From: Methyloceanibacter stevinii
Lineage (GTDB): Bacteria; Pseudomonadota; Alphaproteobacteria; Rhizobiales; Methyloligellaceae
Length of the DNA stretch: 64,000 nt
Assembly: GCF_001723355.1 (NCBI RefSeq)
Contig: NZ_LPWE01000002.1
Location: 62,001 to 126,000 of the forward strand
Direction of reading: 5' to 3'
Shown here: positions 16,497 through 25,996 of the stretch, piece after piece
Numbering within the stretch: the stretch's first letter is position 1
How the letters are laid out: every line of letters begins with the position of its first letter
Notes under the pieces: generated by a model
Database searches by the model: none
What the model was told of the DNA's origin: nothing
The model's input: the letters and a program-made list of their open reading frames with translations, nothing else
Program-made: the position numbers and the translations under genes

Positions 16497-18545
16497 ATGG
16501 CCGACGACAACCGAAATCCGCTCCGAAACGGGGGCACGAACGGTTCCGAGACCGAGGATGCCCCGGGTCTCGACCCGGCGCCGGCGGACGTCGAGTCGGA
16601 GACCACGGCAGAGGCCACTGCCGGCAACGGTAAGGGTAACGGCAAGGGGGCTGCGCTCGGCAACATCTTTGACGGCATCAAGCCCGGCTCGCGCGCAAAT
16701 GGTGCGAACGGGGCCAATGGTGCAAACGGGGCCAACGGTCATGGCGCGAATGGCAGTGCCGCGCTCGGCGGACGCGTTTCCAGCTTGGATTTCCGCGGCG
16801 TCCTCACGAAGGGCCTCGCCAGCTGCCGGCGCAATCTCGCAACCGTCGCGGTGTTCTCGTTTGTCGTGAACCTGCTTGTGCTGGCCATCCCTGTCTATCT
16901 TTTCAATCTATCCGATCGCGTACTCACCAGCCAAAGCATGGACACGCTCGTCATGCTGACGATCGTCGTCGTTGGCGCGATCGGGGCGCACGTTCTATTG
17001 GACTTGGCGCGCCGTACCATCCTCATGCGCGTCGCGGTCGATCTGGAAAGCAATCTCGGCGCGCCGGTCTTGAGCGCCGCAGCCCGGTCCTCGCAGAACG
17101 GGTCTAGCCGAGAGTTTCAGATTCTGTCGGAACTCCAGCACCTGCGCAGCTTCATCACCGGCCCAGTGCTCCTCACAATGCTCGATATGCCGGTGGTGCC
17201 GATCTATCTCGTCGTCGTTTTTCTTGTTCATCCCCATCTTGGTTTCATCGTCCTGGGGACCGGCATCCTCTTGCTCATACTTGCACTCCTGAACCAGAAG
17301 TTCACGGCGGTGCATTTCGCCCGCGCAAACGCATTCGGCACGCGGGCCAACTTACAGGCCGACGCCATGGCGCGGAACGCGCAGGTGATGAACGCCATGG
17401 GGATGGTGCCCGAGGGCGTCCTGATCTGGGGCGGCGAGACGGCAGAGTCTCTAAAGTCTCAAGTGTCCGCGCAGGATCGCAATATTTGGCTGACCGCCTT
17501 GTCCAAGTTTGTGCGCCTCTGCACCCAAATCGCGATACTCGGCTGGGGCGCCTACCTTGCAACGCATGGACATTTGACGGGCGGGATGATTATCGCGGCG
17601 TCGATCGTCGGCAGCCGCGCCCTTTCACCGATCGAAGGCACGATCGAAGGCTGGCGCAGTTTCGTACAGGCGCGGTCCGCCTTCGCTCGAGTGAGGAAGC
17701 TGCTGCACTCCTCGCCGCTGAATTTCGATCGGCTGCGCCTGCCACGCCCGAAGGGGCATTTGGTCGTCGATCGCATTCTTTACGTGCCGCAGCCCGCTAA
17801 GAAGGTCATCCTGAATGGCGTTTCATTCGAACTGAAACCAGGCGAGTCTCTAGGTATCGTCGGCGCGTCCGGCACTGGCAAGTCGACGCTGGGCAAAATG
17901 CTCGTCGGCTCGATCTTTCCCACGGCCGGCAACGTCCGCCTCGACATGATGGACCTGCGCAACTGGGATCCACGGCAACTCGGTGAAAACGTCGGCTATC
18001 TGCCGCAAGACGTCCAGCTCTTCCCAGCGTCCATAAAGGAAAACATCGCCCGCATGCGCAAAGACGCCAGCGACGAAGCCATCTTCGACGCCGCGGAGAT
18101 AGCGGACGTTCACGCCATGGTGTCGGAGTTCGCTCAAGGATACGAGACTCAGGTTTCGATGGACGGGACGCCTCTTTCGGGTGGCCAGAAGCAGCGCATC
18201 GGTCTAGCCCGCGCCTTCTTCGGAGATCCGCAGCTCGTCGTCTTGGATGAGCCGAATTCCAATCTCGATCCGCCGGGAGAGCGTGCGCTCGCCCGCGCTC
18301 TGGGGTTGGCAAAGCAGAAGCAGATTACGGTGATTGCGATTACCCAGCGGCCGTCGCTGCTGAGGAGCGTGGACAAGATCATGATCCTGCAGAAGGGAAC
18401 CGTCCAAGCGCTCGGCGACCGCAACGATATCATTCCGCTGCTCACGGCGCGCAGGGAGATTGAAACAAAGAAGGTAGAGGCCAACGGCAGCGGGGCAAAC
18501 TATCAAGCCGAGGAATTGGACGATCTGGACCGCGAGGACGAGTAG
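16497..18545 (+). CDS. Type I secretion ABC transporter (PrtD/HlyB-like permease-ATPase)
   Basis: This 682-residue inner-membrane exporter has an unusual hydrophilic N-terminal extension with NGAN repeats (about residues 62-84). A six-helix transmembrane domain follows (about 105-390), then an ATPase with Walker A GASGTGKST (about 455), signature LSGGQKQRIGLARAF (about 560) and Walker B LVVLDEP (about 580). It has no N-terminal C39 peptidase, as in the PrtD class that exports proteins with C-terminal signals. It is followed 10 bases later by the HlyD-like adaptor gene; no TolC-type outer-membrane gene is in the window. The upstream repeat protein is its likely substrate. Confidence 0.9.
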   Translation: MADDNRNPLRNGGTNGSETEDAPGLDPAPADVESETTAEATAGNGKGNGKGAALGNIFDGIKPGSRANGANGANGANGANGHGANGSAALGGRVSSLDFRGVLTKGLASCRRNLATVAVFSFVVNLLVLAIPVYLFNLSDRVLTSQSMDTLVMLTIVVVGAIGAHVLLDLARRTILMRVAVDLESNLGAPVLSAAARSSQNGSSREFQILSELQHLRSFITGPVLLTMLDMPVVPIYLVVVFLVHPHLGFIVLGTGILLLILALLNQKFTAVHFARANAFGTRANLQADAMARNAQVMNAMGMVPEGVLIWGGETAESLKSQVSAQDRNIWLTALSKFVRLCTQIAILGWGAYLATHGHLTGGMIIAASIVGSRALSPIEGTIEGWRSFVQARSAFARVRKLLHSSPLNFDRLRLPRPKGHLVVDRILYVPQPAKKVILNGVSFELKPGESLGIVGASGTGKSTLGKMLVGSIFPTAGNVRLDMMDLRNWDPRQLGENVGYLPQDVQLFPASIKENIARMRKDASDEAIFDAAEIADVHAMVSEFAQGYETQVSMDGTPLSGGQKQRIGLARAFFGDPQLVVLDEPNSNLDPPGERALARALGLAKQKQITVIAITQRPSLLRSVDKIMILQKGTVQALGDRNDIIPLLTARREIETKKVEANGSGANYQAEELDDLDREDE

Positions 18546-18555
18546 GAGTGCTGCG

Positions 18556-19896
18556 ATGAGTCAGTTACCGGTGCCCCAGGAATGGTATGCAGGCATTCCC
18601 CGATCGACGCGAACCGCGACTACGTTCGGCATATTTATAATGGTCGCATTCTTGCTCGGCTTTGGGTCGTGGGCTTCAACGGCACCTATCGCCGGCGCGA
18701 TCATTGCCGGCGGATCATTCGTCGCAACCGGTGAGAACAAGATCATTCAGCATCTGGAAGGCGGCGTGATCAAAGAGATCCGCGTTCGCGAAGGCGACGT
18801 CGTCGAGAAGGGCGACGTTCTCATCGACTTGGATGAGAGAGAGCCGCGTACCGAGTTGCGCCGCTTGGAACTGCGCAAGGCCCGCGCCGTGGCCCAAGTG
18901 GCGAGACTGACCGCAGAGATGAACCAGCAGGACGATGTGGCCTTCCCGCCCGAACTCGTTGAGCAAGAATCCGATCCTGACATCTCGGAAACCCTCGAAC
19001 GCGAACGTCAAGCGCTGACCGCGCGACGCAATGCCGTCAAGACCGAGATCGCGACTTTGATGGAAGGCGTCGACGCCTTGGATCAGAGGGTTGAAGGCGG
19101 AAAGCTTCAGGTCGCGGCAGTCCGGCAGCAGTTGGAGTATGTCGAGGAAGAGCTCGAAGGAAAGAAGAGCCTGCTCGGCAAGGGGCTCATCCGAAAGCCG
19201 GAGGTCCTATCGTTGGAACGGGCCAAGGCGAATCTGTCAGGAGAGATCGGCAGGCTCACGGGAGAGATCGGAGACGCACGCGAGCGCATAGCACGCATAA
19301 AGGAGCAGGTGACCGGCGTCCAGAACACTACCGTCAAGACGGCGGTCGAGGAGATGCATAAAGTCTCCGCCGAACTCAAGGACGTGCGCGAACTCATAAA
19401 CGCGGCAAAGGCGGTGGTCGAGCGGGTCAGTATCACCGCACCGGTCAAAGGTATCGTCGTGAAACTCCAATATCATACGCCCGGCGGCGTCATCGAACCG
19501 GGCAAACCAATCATGGAGCTTCTTCCCGTCCAGGCAGAGTTGCTGATCGAGGCCCAAGTCAGACCGCGGGACATTGACGTCGTGAAGCGCGGCCAGCACG
19601 CGATGGTGCGCCTCTCGGCCCTCAACCGGCGCATCACGCCAATGATCCCCGGCGAGGTCGTGTACGTCTCGGCAGATTCGCTCGTGTCAGGCAAACAGGA
19701 TACGACGAACCCTCAAAGCGATGTCTATATCGCACGCATCAAGCTGGATCTGATCGAGGCGTCGAAACTCCCGGACTTCGCGCCCACGCCCGGAATGCCC
19801 GTGGAGGTCTATATCAAGACAGCGGACCGGACGTTCCTCGAGTATCTATTCAAGCCCATCGAGGACAGCATGTCTCGAGCCTTCCGCGAATTGTGA
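18556..19896 (+). CDS. HlyD-family periplasmic adaptor (membrane fusion protein)
   Basis: The 446-residue protein has a cytoplasmic head, one transmembrane helix (FGIFIMVAFLLGFGSWASTA, about residues 25-45) and a lipoyl-like half motif (NKIIQHLEGGVIKEIRVREG). Long coiled-coil arms follow (about 100-290, rich in Glu/Lys/Arg), and then the second lipoyl half and a beta-barrel with ITAPVKGIVVKLQYHTPGGV and VEVYIKTADRTFLEYLFKP. This is the typical T1SS adaptor that bridges the ABC exporter to TolC. ATG 18556 follows AGGAGTGCTGCG. It shares an operon with the exporter and converges on the acetyltransferase gene. Confidence 0.9.
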   Translation: MSQLPVPQEWYAGIPRSTRTATTFGIFIMVAFLLGFGSWASTAPIAGAIIAGGSFVATGENKIIQHLEGGVIKEIRVREGDVVEKGDVLIDLDEREPRTELRRLELRKARAVAQVARLTAEMNQQDDVAFPPELVEQESDPDISETLERERQALTARRNAVKTEIATLMEGVDALDQRVEGGKLQVAAVRQQLEYVEEELEGKKSLLGKGLIRKPEVLSLERAKANLSGEIGRLTGEIGDARERIARIKEQVTGVQNTTVKTAVEEMHKVSAELKDVRELINAAKAVVERVSITAPVKGIVVKLQYHTPGGVIEPGKPIMELLPVQAELLIEAQVRPRDIDVVKRGQHAMVRLSALNRRITPMIPGEVVYVSADSLVSGKQDTTNPQSDVYIARIKLDLIEASKLPDFAPTPGMPVEVYIKTADRTFLEYLFKPIEDSMSRAFREL

Positions 19897-19927
19897 CGAG
19901 CCGACGCTCTCCGAGCCGCGCTGCCGC

Positions 19928-21436
19928 TCAATGCACGAGAGCGCTTGGTTCTCGCTGCAGCGTCGATGCCGCCTGGAATGCGGAGTCGGCCTCTCCTGTC
20001 TTGCCGAGAGCGAACAGTACCTGCGCTAGCCTTGAGTAAGCCTCCGCGTTCGACGGTTTGAGCTGGAGGAACCGGCGGTACGTTTTGGCCGCGTCCGCAA
20101 AACGACGTTCCGCCTCGAATGCAAGTCCAAGCCGAAGCCACGCATTGTCGGCATCCGGCTTAATGGAAACGAGTTTCCGGAACATTTGCTGTGCTCCCCG
20201 ATAGTCCCGCTTGCGCATCAAGAGCTGCCCACAGCCATACAGCGCCGCCGGTGACCGGGGCGTCACGTCGAGCACCTGGCGATAGCCGCGCTCGGCATCG
20301 AAGAGATTGTTCGCCTTATGGAGACGCATCGCCATTTGCAGGACGCGCAGGACACAGCGCGGATCGAGCTTGCCGCCGATATTCCGATTCCCCGGCGCTG
20401 TGATGACGAGATTTTGGAGTACCAGCTCGTCGACGCCGAACATGTATTTGTACTCTTCGTTGCCGCGCAGAAAGTCGTAGGTGGCGATCCCGTTCTCGAT
20501 GGCGTGCCGCAAGCTGTAAGCATGAAGGGCAACGCCCGACGGGACGGGCGTGCGAACCGTTTCATCGCGTCCGGCCATCGAGAACAGAAACGCCTTCTTC
20601 TGATGATCGACAAGTGTGGCGAGCGCGCCGAGTGGCCTGTCCCCCTGCCACATGATCGGAAGGAACAACGCGCCCTCGTCGAAGCACGCCTGGAACATGC
20701 CTCGATTGGCCCGCACCAGTCCGGGCAGGCGGTCGCCTTTGCGTTGCGTCCACTTGATGCGCCAGAAATTCAACAGGATATCGAGGTCGCGATCGAACGT
20801 TTCGGCGGAGGCGACGGTGATGCGGTACTCCGTCCCCTCGTCCACTTTCCGCAAAAAGCGGCGCATCTTTTGCCGCGTGTTCGAGCCGAGCCCCGAGAGA
20901 TAGGCATCCCATGAATCCGGCAGGCTGATATACGGGCAAACGAGATTGTTGACGTTGTCTCTCTTATTGAACGCGGGAACCTCGATGCGGCGGAAGTTCT
21001 TCGCCGGCAGGCTGCGCAAGAGACGCTCGAGCCTGGCGGGAGAGGAGCGGAAAAACTCCAGTGTCAGCGCCGCCCAATTCGACCTCCGAAGAAAGCGGCT
21101 GAAGGCGGGGACCGCCTGTCCTTCGTGTTCCGGGCGCGTGATGAGGCCGGAGTAGTCCGACAGCCCCCGGCCGGCGAGCGTGATCTCGTTGTAAAATCCG
21201 AACGCCCCTCTTTCGCATTTTCGTGCGCAGTCTCAGAGGAAAGAACGCCACATAGTCGGAAGAGTTGTCGGCGCCGCGGCGAGAACGAACCATTGAGACC
21301 TGTCCCCATCCAGCCAGTTTGAGATCCAAGTCCAGGACAGGAAAAATTGCGCCTCGGGATCGCTCGCATACACGGCCTCCCAATTCTCCCTGATATCAAG
21401 CAATTCCTGGTGCGTGTCGATGATGTCAATACGCAT
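19928..21436 (-). CDS. BioF2-like (GNAT/FemAB-fold) acetyltransferase with C-terminal TPRs, frameshifted
   Basis: A protein of about 500 residues is read in three frames. The N-terminus (MRIDIIDTHQELLDIRENWE) is open to about 21272, DNSSDYVAFFPLRLRTKMRK continues in a second frame to about 21204, and the rest is one frame to 19928. The core (LSGLGSNTRQKMRRFLRKVD, later FLFSMAGRDE, then LRHAIENGIATYDFLRGNEE) is the acetyltransferase fold used for polysaccharide or peptidoglycan-like acylation. About three TPR units follow (YGCGQLLMRKRDYRGAQQMF; WLRLGLAFEAERRFADAAKT; YSRLAQVLFALGKTGEADSA). Adding one base near 21272 and deleting one near 21204 restores the frame. Convergent with the T1SS operon; substrate unknown. 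Confidence 0.65.
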
Positions 21437-21710
21437 TGGGTACGTCTTATACCAGTTACTCCGACCTTCAAATAGTACTATGGCGCTCCTGTCATGTATA
21501 TAATCTTCTTGTGCGAATAAGTTTTAAGTACACATGCCCTGTTGAGTCGCTATAAAGCTTGTCCGGGCACTGGTCGAATGCTAGATTTTTCTCGGTGCGC
21601 GAGAGTCCCTTCGATTTGGAACGGAAACAGCCCCACTGCTACTGACAGATCGAAAGGCGCTCGCGTACCACTGTTGGCTTGGCGACACCCGACGCTGAGG
21701 GAGCCCTAAG
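21437..21710. other. Divergent intergenic region between acetyltransferase and TIR genes
   Basis: About 270 bp, AT-rich around 21470-21560, carrying the promoters of both divergent genes. No operator symmetry stands out. Confidence 0.35.
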
Positions 21711-21718
21711 TTGTTCGG

Positions 21719-22800
21719 TTGGCTGACCTCTTCAGACCCGCCACACGGCCTCAGCCGCGAACGGCGACCTACGAAGGTTTCATCGCGTGCAGCGACTGCG
21801 ATGCATTGTGGGCCGACAAGCTCATGCAGCAGCTTGAGCGCTACTATGCGGACAAGCCGGCCGAAGGAAAGCACCACTTTTTCCAGGCGAACAAGGACGA
21901 AAGCGCGACGTATGCGCTAGCGCAAACCACCATTGGCGCCTTGGAGGCGTCGCGAAGCCTCATTGTGATTTGCTCGCCAGCGGCAGCAACAAACTACCAA
22001 GTGAACGAGCAGATCCGCGCCTTCAAATCTCACCATCCCGCGCGGCCTGTCTTCCCTCTGATTGTCGATGGAAGGCCCGGCGATGAAGAAAGAGAGTGCT
22101 TCCCGCCACTGCTCAAATTCGAATTGGATGCGGATGGAAGCATTACGAAGGGGCCGCTCGACATCGAGGCGACCGACGTCAGCCAAGGCAAAGACGAGCC
22201 TGGGCGTGCTGCTGCTCGGATAGCCTCCAATCTGTTGGGTTTGTCCTCGGACAAGGGGGCCTACAGCGCCCCGCGTGGAAAGAGGCGCTCGCCGCGTTCG
22301 CGTCTGGCCTCGTTGATGAACCTTTGTATTGTGCTGGGGCTTGCCTTGATCGTCGTCCGGAGTGGGCCGACGACCAACGAAGCGTCTTTCGATCGGACCC
22401 TGTATCTGGCAGCCGCCAGCTTGGCACGACAGCGCGGGAGGCGATTGACGACGGCGCGCCACAGACCACCGTCGTCAGGTTCCTCGCGAACGGTGAGTCG
22501 GTACTTTGGGACGTCATGAAGCACGGTCCGCTGACGCCAGAAACGAAGTACCGGAGAGCGACCGCGCTGCTTAATTTTGCGCGCACGTATAACAGGCTTG
22601 GAGACACGGAAAGGGCGTCAACCGCCGTCGACGATGCTCAACAGCTCTTGCTGAGCCTGCGCAGCGCGGAACCGCACAACGCCGAATTCGTGCGCAAGCT
22701 GGAGATCGCTGACGAGGCTCTCGCAGCCTTCCTAGCAAAAGGGGAACGCTCAACCGACGTCTCGGCATCCGGAGAACCACCTTCCAAGTCGGCAGAATAG
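21719..22800 (+). CDS. TIR-domain membrane protein, frameshifted
   Basis: The first frame (to about 22422) holds a TIR-like domain: YEGFIACSDCDALWADKLMQ, then SLIVICSPAAATNYQVNEQI and PARPVFPLIVDGRPG. A basic linker and one transmembrane helix (LMNLCIVLGLALIVV) follow. The second frame continues with TTAREAIDDGAPQTTVVRFL and a helical, TPR-like tail (KYRRATALLNFARTYNRLGD), ending at 22800. One extra base near 22424 (TTGG|CACG) joins them. Bacterial TIR domains often hydrolyse NAD or act in defence; activity here is unproven. The start is unclear: TTG 21711 has the best ribosome binding site (GAGGGA) but would need a further shift near 21740, while TTG 21719 is in frame. Confidence 0.6.
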
Positions 22801-23112
22801 ATGTCAGAACAGATAACAAGCCATGTATCCGATCTGGGTACGCAAAGTATAATTTTCTATCTTGAGAGAAAAAATAAGGAAGCCCCGTACGGGGGGACAC
22901 GGGGCTTCCTAAATTCCCATGGGGCTGTGATGGGAGGGAACCATCACACTTGCAACTATAGCACATTTACTTACTAAAGTGGAATAAATATGCAGTAGTG
23001 GCGGGCTCGCATTTCATGTTTATTCCCAAGATTTCCAAAATCCGTCAATTTACTGAGATGCGACCGGCCAGGATTGTCCACTAGGTGCGGCGCCGATAAG
23101 GATGGCCGTTGA
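22801..23112. other. Intergenic region with a strong hairpin
   Basis: No gene is visible between the TIR gene and the right copy of the long repeat. The only structure is the hairpin at 22877-22910; the rest is AT-rich. Confidence 0.4.
22877..22910 (-). terminator. Strong 12 bp hairpin, likely terminator
   Basis: AGGAAGCCCCGT pairs perfectly with ACGGGGCTTCCT around a 10-base G-rich loop. On the minus strand the stem is followed by TTATTTTTTCTC, which fits a terminator for leftward transcription from tRNA-Met. It also lies about 75 bp after the TIR gene stop, where it could act without a T-run. Confidence 0.6.
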
Positions 23113-23322
23113 TGGCACGAAGCGGAGTCTGCAAGGGGCTCGAACGAGGTCCGCTATCGGAGCGAAGCAGACCTTCTTCTCCATGGGTTCGACTGTCGCC
23201 CATTTGTGAGGACACGGCCCGGCAGAGACCGCGGCAATTTGCTTTCGCTGCGTCGCAGTCTGATCCTGCAAACGCAACACACGCCTTGGGCCTATCTGAT
23301 CGATCTAAGTGGTAGCGGAGGA
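23113..23322. repeat. Long direct repeat, right copy, overlapping the tRNA-Met 3' end
   Basis: This is the second copy of the ~210 bp repeat at 9914-10124. Here it runs into a complete tRNA-Met gene, sharing its last 13 bases with the left copy. The minus-strand frame from GTG 23280 is conserved with mostly conservative changes (S/T, D/E, R/K). Confidence 0.75.
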
Positions 23323-23386
23323 GGGACTCGAACCCCCGACACGCGGATTATGATTCCGCTGCTCTAACCGGCTGAGCTACTCCGCC
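23310..23386 (-). tRNA. tRNA-Met(CAT), elongator
   Basis: The 77-base minus-strand gene begins GGCGGAGTAGCTCAG, has the anticodon stem-loop GCGGA-ATCATAA-TCCGC (anticodon CAT), the T-loop GGTTCGAGTCC, and a 3' end CTCCGCTACCA with CCA encoded. The acceptor stem pairs over seven positions with a terminal G-U. Sequence features match elongator tRNA-Met rather than the initiator, which lacks a Watson-Crick or wobble 1-72 pair. Confidence 0.95.
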
Positions 23387-23448
23387 CCAATGCGGCGTGG
23401 GTTGAGGCCCACGCATTCCAGATCGTCGGCCTCTTAGACCCCAACTTG

Positions 23449-23520
23449 GTCGCGCGCTCAAGTAGCGCAAAGCGCGGTAGCGCGAAAAATATGCGCTCAA
23501 GCAGGCCGCTAGGCCGATAA
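23449..23520. repeat. Paired short palindromic repeats (REP-like)
   Basis: Two imperfect hairpin units stand in tandem. The first is GCTCAAGTAGCGCAAAGCGC followed by GGTAGCGC. The second is GCTCAAGCAGGCCGCTAGGC followed by CGATAACGC. The same two forms, in the same order, occur at 57366-57440. Both sites directly follow the 3' end of a gene, as REP/BIME elements do. Confidence 0.55.
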
Positions 23521-23534
23521 CGCAAACAAATAAC

Positions 23535-24337
23535 CTAGCGCTCGGCCAATTGATTCTGGAGGCGGCGATATAGGGACCGCCAGTAATTCAAGTCAAGCAT
23601 TCTCCGTACCGACACGGCCTTGCGCTGCGGCGCGTCCGGCGCCTCCGCCTTGCCGCCGTTCGCCAGGAACGTCCGCGCGGCCTGCGGGCCGATGGCGAAG
23701 CCGGGCTCCTTGACGAAGCGCAGCATGGTGAAAAGCCCGACCGGAAAGAGCGGCTTGCGCTCCACCAGGCGCAGATCTCGCACGTGAGCACGCGCTCGGG
23801 CTCGAACACTGCGTGCCAACCGATGAGATCGGCGAAATGCGCCAATTTGCGCTCCAGGAACCCGCGCACCCCATGCTCCTGGCTGAAATGGTTGACCAGG
23901 ATGACCTCGCCGCCGGGCGCGCAGACGCGCTCCAGCTCGCGCATGACCTTCACCGGGTCCGGGACCACGGTCATCACATACATGGCGACCACGGTGTCGA
24001 AGCTCTCGTCCGCGAAGCCGAGCGCGCTCGCATCCATCTCGTGCAGCCCGTCCACGTTGTCGAGCTTCTTCTTGGAGACCTTCCCCATCGCCTTCTCCAG
24101 CATCTCGGGAGACAGGTCTATACCGGTGATGGTCAGGTGCTTGCCGTAGGCCGGCAGCGAAAGCCCCGTGCCCACGCCGACCTCGAGCACGCGCCCCTTA
24201 CGCTTGTTGATGATCCGCACCGCGTGCTTGCGGCCGGCATCGGCGACCTGGCCGAACGTGTAATCGTAGACCGGCGCCCAGCGGCGGTAAGCGTGACGAA
24301 CGGACTCCGTATCCATCGTCGGATGATTGGAAGACAA
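23535..24337 (-). CDS. pmtA: PmtA-like phospholipid N-methyltransferase, one-base frameshift
   Basis: This SAM-dependent methyltransferase resembles PmtA, which turns phosphatidylethanolamine into phosphatidylcholine. The first frame carries YRRWAPVYDYTFGQVADAGR, motif I EVGVGTGLSLP, the acidic ITGIDLSPEML strand and VILVNHFSQEHG. The end (DLRLVERKPLFPVGLFTMLR) lies in the next frame from about 23783. Adding one G (ACG|TGCGAG) joins them as ERVLTVRDLRLVERK. The repaired protein would be ~210-270 aa depending on where the true stop lies. The TTG start at 24337 has GGGAGGG upstream; ATG 24316 is an alternative. Confidence 0.7.
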
Positions 24338-24381
24338 CGCTGAACCCTCCCCGAGGCTATGCCGCTTGCCCGTGCCGCGGC

Positions 24382-25587
24382 CTAACGCGATTGTACCAAA
24401 AACGCCTCGGCCGGCAGCGGCGCCGCCTGAGCCGGGATTGCATCCTTGGTCATAAAGGCTCCCGCGGCGGACTTGATCCAGCCGCCGCCAAGAAGCCGCT
24501 CACCGCCGCCATTGGCGGCGTAAAACACACAAGCCTGTCCGGGCGACACGCCCTCCTCGCCGTCGGCGAGCTCCGCGAACACCGACCCGTTCTCGGACAC
24601 GACCGTCGCTGCCTGCAGCGGGCCCGTGGAGCGGATCCGCGCCAGAACCTCGAGGCCGCCGGCCACCGCCGTCTCGAAGGGCTCATCGCCCAGCCAATTA
24701 ACATCGCGCAGTTCCACGCTCCGCGCCAGCAGCGCTTCGCGCGGTCCCACGACCACCTCGTGGCGGGAGGCATCGAGCTTGACCACATAAAGCGGCTCGG
24801 CTGCGGCAATCCCAAGGCCGCGGCGCTGGCCGATGGTATAATTGATGATGCCCGTGTGCCGGCCCAGCACCCGCCCGTCCACATGGACGATATTGCCGGC
24901 CTCGGCCGCGCCCGGCCGAAGCCGCTCGATCACCTGGGTGTAGCGGCCGGACGGCACGAAGCAGATATCCTGGCTATCGGACTTGTCGGCGACATCGAGG
25001 CCGAACTCGCGCGCGAGCGCGCGCGTCTCGTCCTTCGGCAAGCCCCCCAAGGGAAAGCGCAGGAAGGAAAGCTGCTCCGGCGTGGTGTTGAACAGGAAAT
25101 AGCTCTGATCGCGCTCCTTGTCCGCGGCGCGGTGCAGCTCCCAGGCCTTCTCGCCCGGGAAGCTCTTGATGTAATGGCCCGTGGCGAGCGCGTCGGCGCC
25201 CAGCCCGCGCGCCGTCTCGAGCAGATCCCGGAACTTGACCGTCTGATTGCAGGACACGCACGGGACCGGGGTCTCGCCTGACAGATAGCTGTCGGCGAAA
25301 GCGCCCATGACCGCCTTCTCGAACTCCCGCTCGTAGTCGAGCACGTAATGGGGAATATCGAGCGCAGCCGCCACGCGGCGGGCATCCTTGATGTCCTGGC
25401 CGGCGCAGCAGGCGCCCTTCTTGGCCACGGCCTCGCCATGGTCGTACAGCTGCAAGGTGATGCCGACCACGTCGTACCCCTCGCGCTTCAACAGGCCGGC
25501 CACGACCGACGAGTCGACGCCGCCGGACATGGCGACGACCACCCGCGTCTCGGACGGACGCCCTGGAAGATGCAAACTGTTAACCAT
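24382..25587 (-). CDS. mnmA: tRNA-specific 2-thiouridylase
   Basis: MnmA installs the 2-thio group of s2U34 in Lys, Glu and Gln tRNAs, taking sulfur from the IscS/Tus relay. The 401-residue protein has the PP-loop MSGGVDSSV near residue 20, the first catalytic Cys in [12 protein letters not shown], and the second in [10 protein letters not shown]. It also has the [20 protein letters not shown] and [12 protein letters not shown] segments typical of the family. ATG 25587 is chosen because it places the PP-loop at the usual distance; upstream in-frame residues are basic and unlike the family. The gene stands alone. Confidence 0.9.
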   Translation of the reverse strand: MVNSLHLPGRPSETRVVVAMSGGVDSSVVAGLLKREGYDVVGITLQLYDHGEAVAKKGACCAGQDIKDARRVAAALDIPHYVLDYEREFEKAVMGAFADSYLSGETPVPCVSCNQTVKFRDLLETARGLGADALATGHYIKSFPGEKAWELHRAADKERDQSYFLFNTTPEQLSFLRFPLGGLPKDETRALAREFGLDVADKSDSQDICFVPSGRYTQVIERLRPGAAEAGNIVHVDGRVLGRHTGIINYTIGQRRGLGIAAAEPLYVVKLDASRHEVVVGPREALLARSVELRDVNWLGDEPFETAVAGGLEVLARIRSTGPLQAATVVSENGSVFAELADGEEGVSPGQACVFYAANGGGERLLGGGWIKSAAGAFMTKDAIPAQAAPLPAEAFLVQSR

Positions 25588-25996
25588 AATTGCTGTTAGG
25601 CGCTCTTTCGGATCGATGCGCTTCCGGCCCTCGCCCGTCAGAGCCTGCCGCGCGGGCACCGCAACCTGTAAACTCAGGCGGACGGTCATGCAACGACACC
25701 CGGCCTATTGGTGTCTCACAGCCGTCGCCTCGCAGACGCTGCCCTGTCCCTAATCCCTTGTGACAGTTCGGATAAGTCCAGAAACATAGGCAGCAGGCCC
25801 GGCCCGCGCAAGCCAAACGGACAGCAATCGGCGCCAAGTCACGATTCAAGAAGCTAAGAAACTTTAGACAATTCAGAGAGTTTTGGGGATTTGCTTGCGG
25901 GTAATTTTACTGCCCGGCTTAGGCAATTCTTAAATGGGGCGGAGCTAAGGTCCCCTTGATTGTTGCTCATCGAGTGTTTTGTGAGTGTTGCGTACG
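25588..25996. other. Intergenic region between mnmA and sciP
   Basis: About 410 bp with no gene. The sciP-proximal 150 bp are AT-rich and include a CtrA-box-like element; the rest is featureless. Confidence 0.4.
25919..25933 (+). promoter_or_regulatory. CtrA-box-like element upstream of sciP
   Basis: TTAG-GCAATTC-TTAA matches the CtrA consensus TTAA-N7-TTAA at seven of eight positions with exact spacing. It lies 64 bp upstream of the sciP start. In Caulobacter sciP is CtrA-activated, so the site fits that circuit. Confidence 0.55.
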
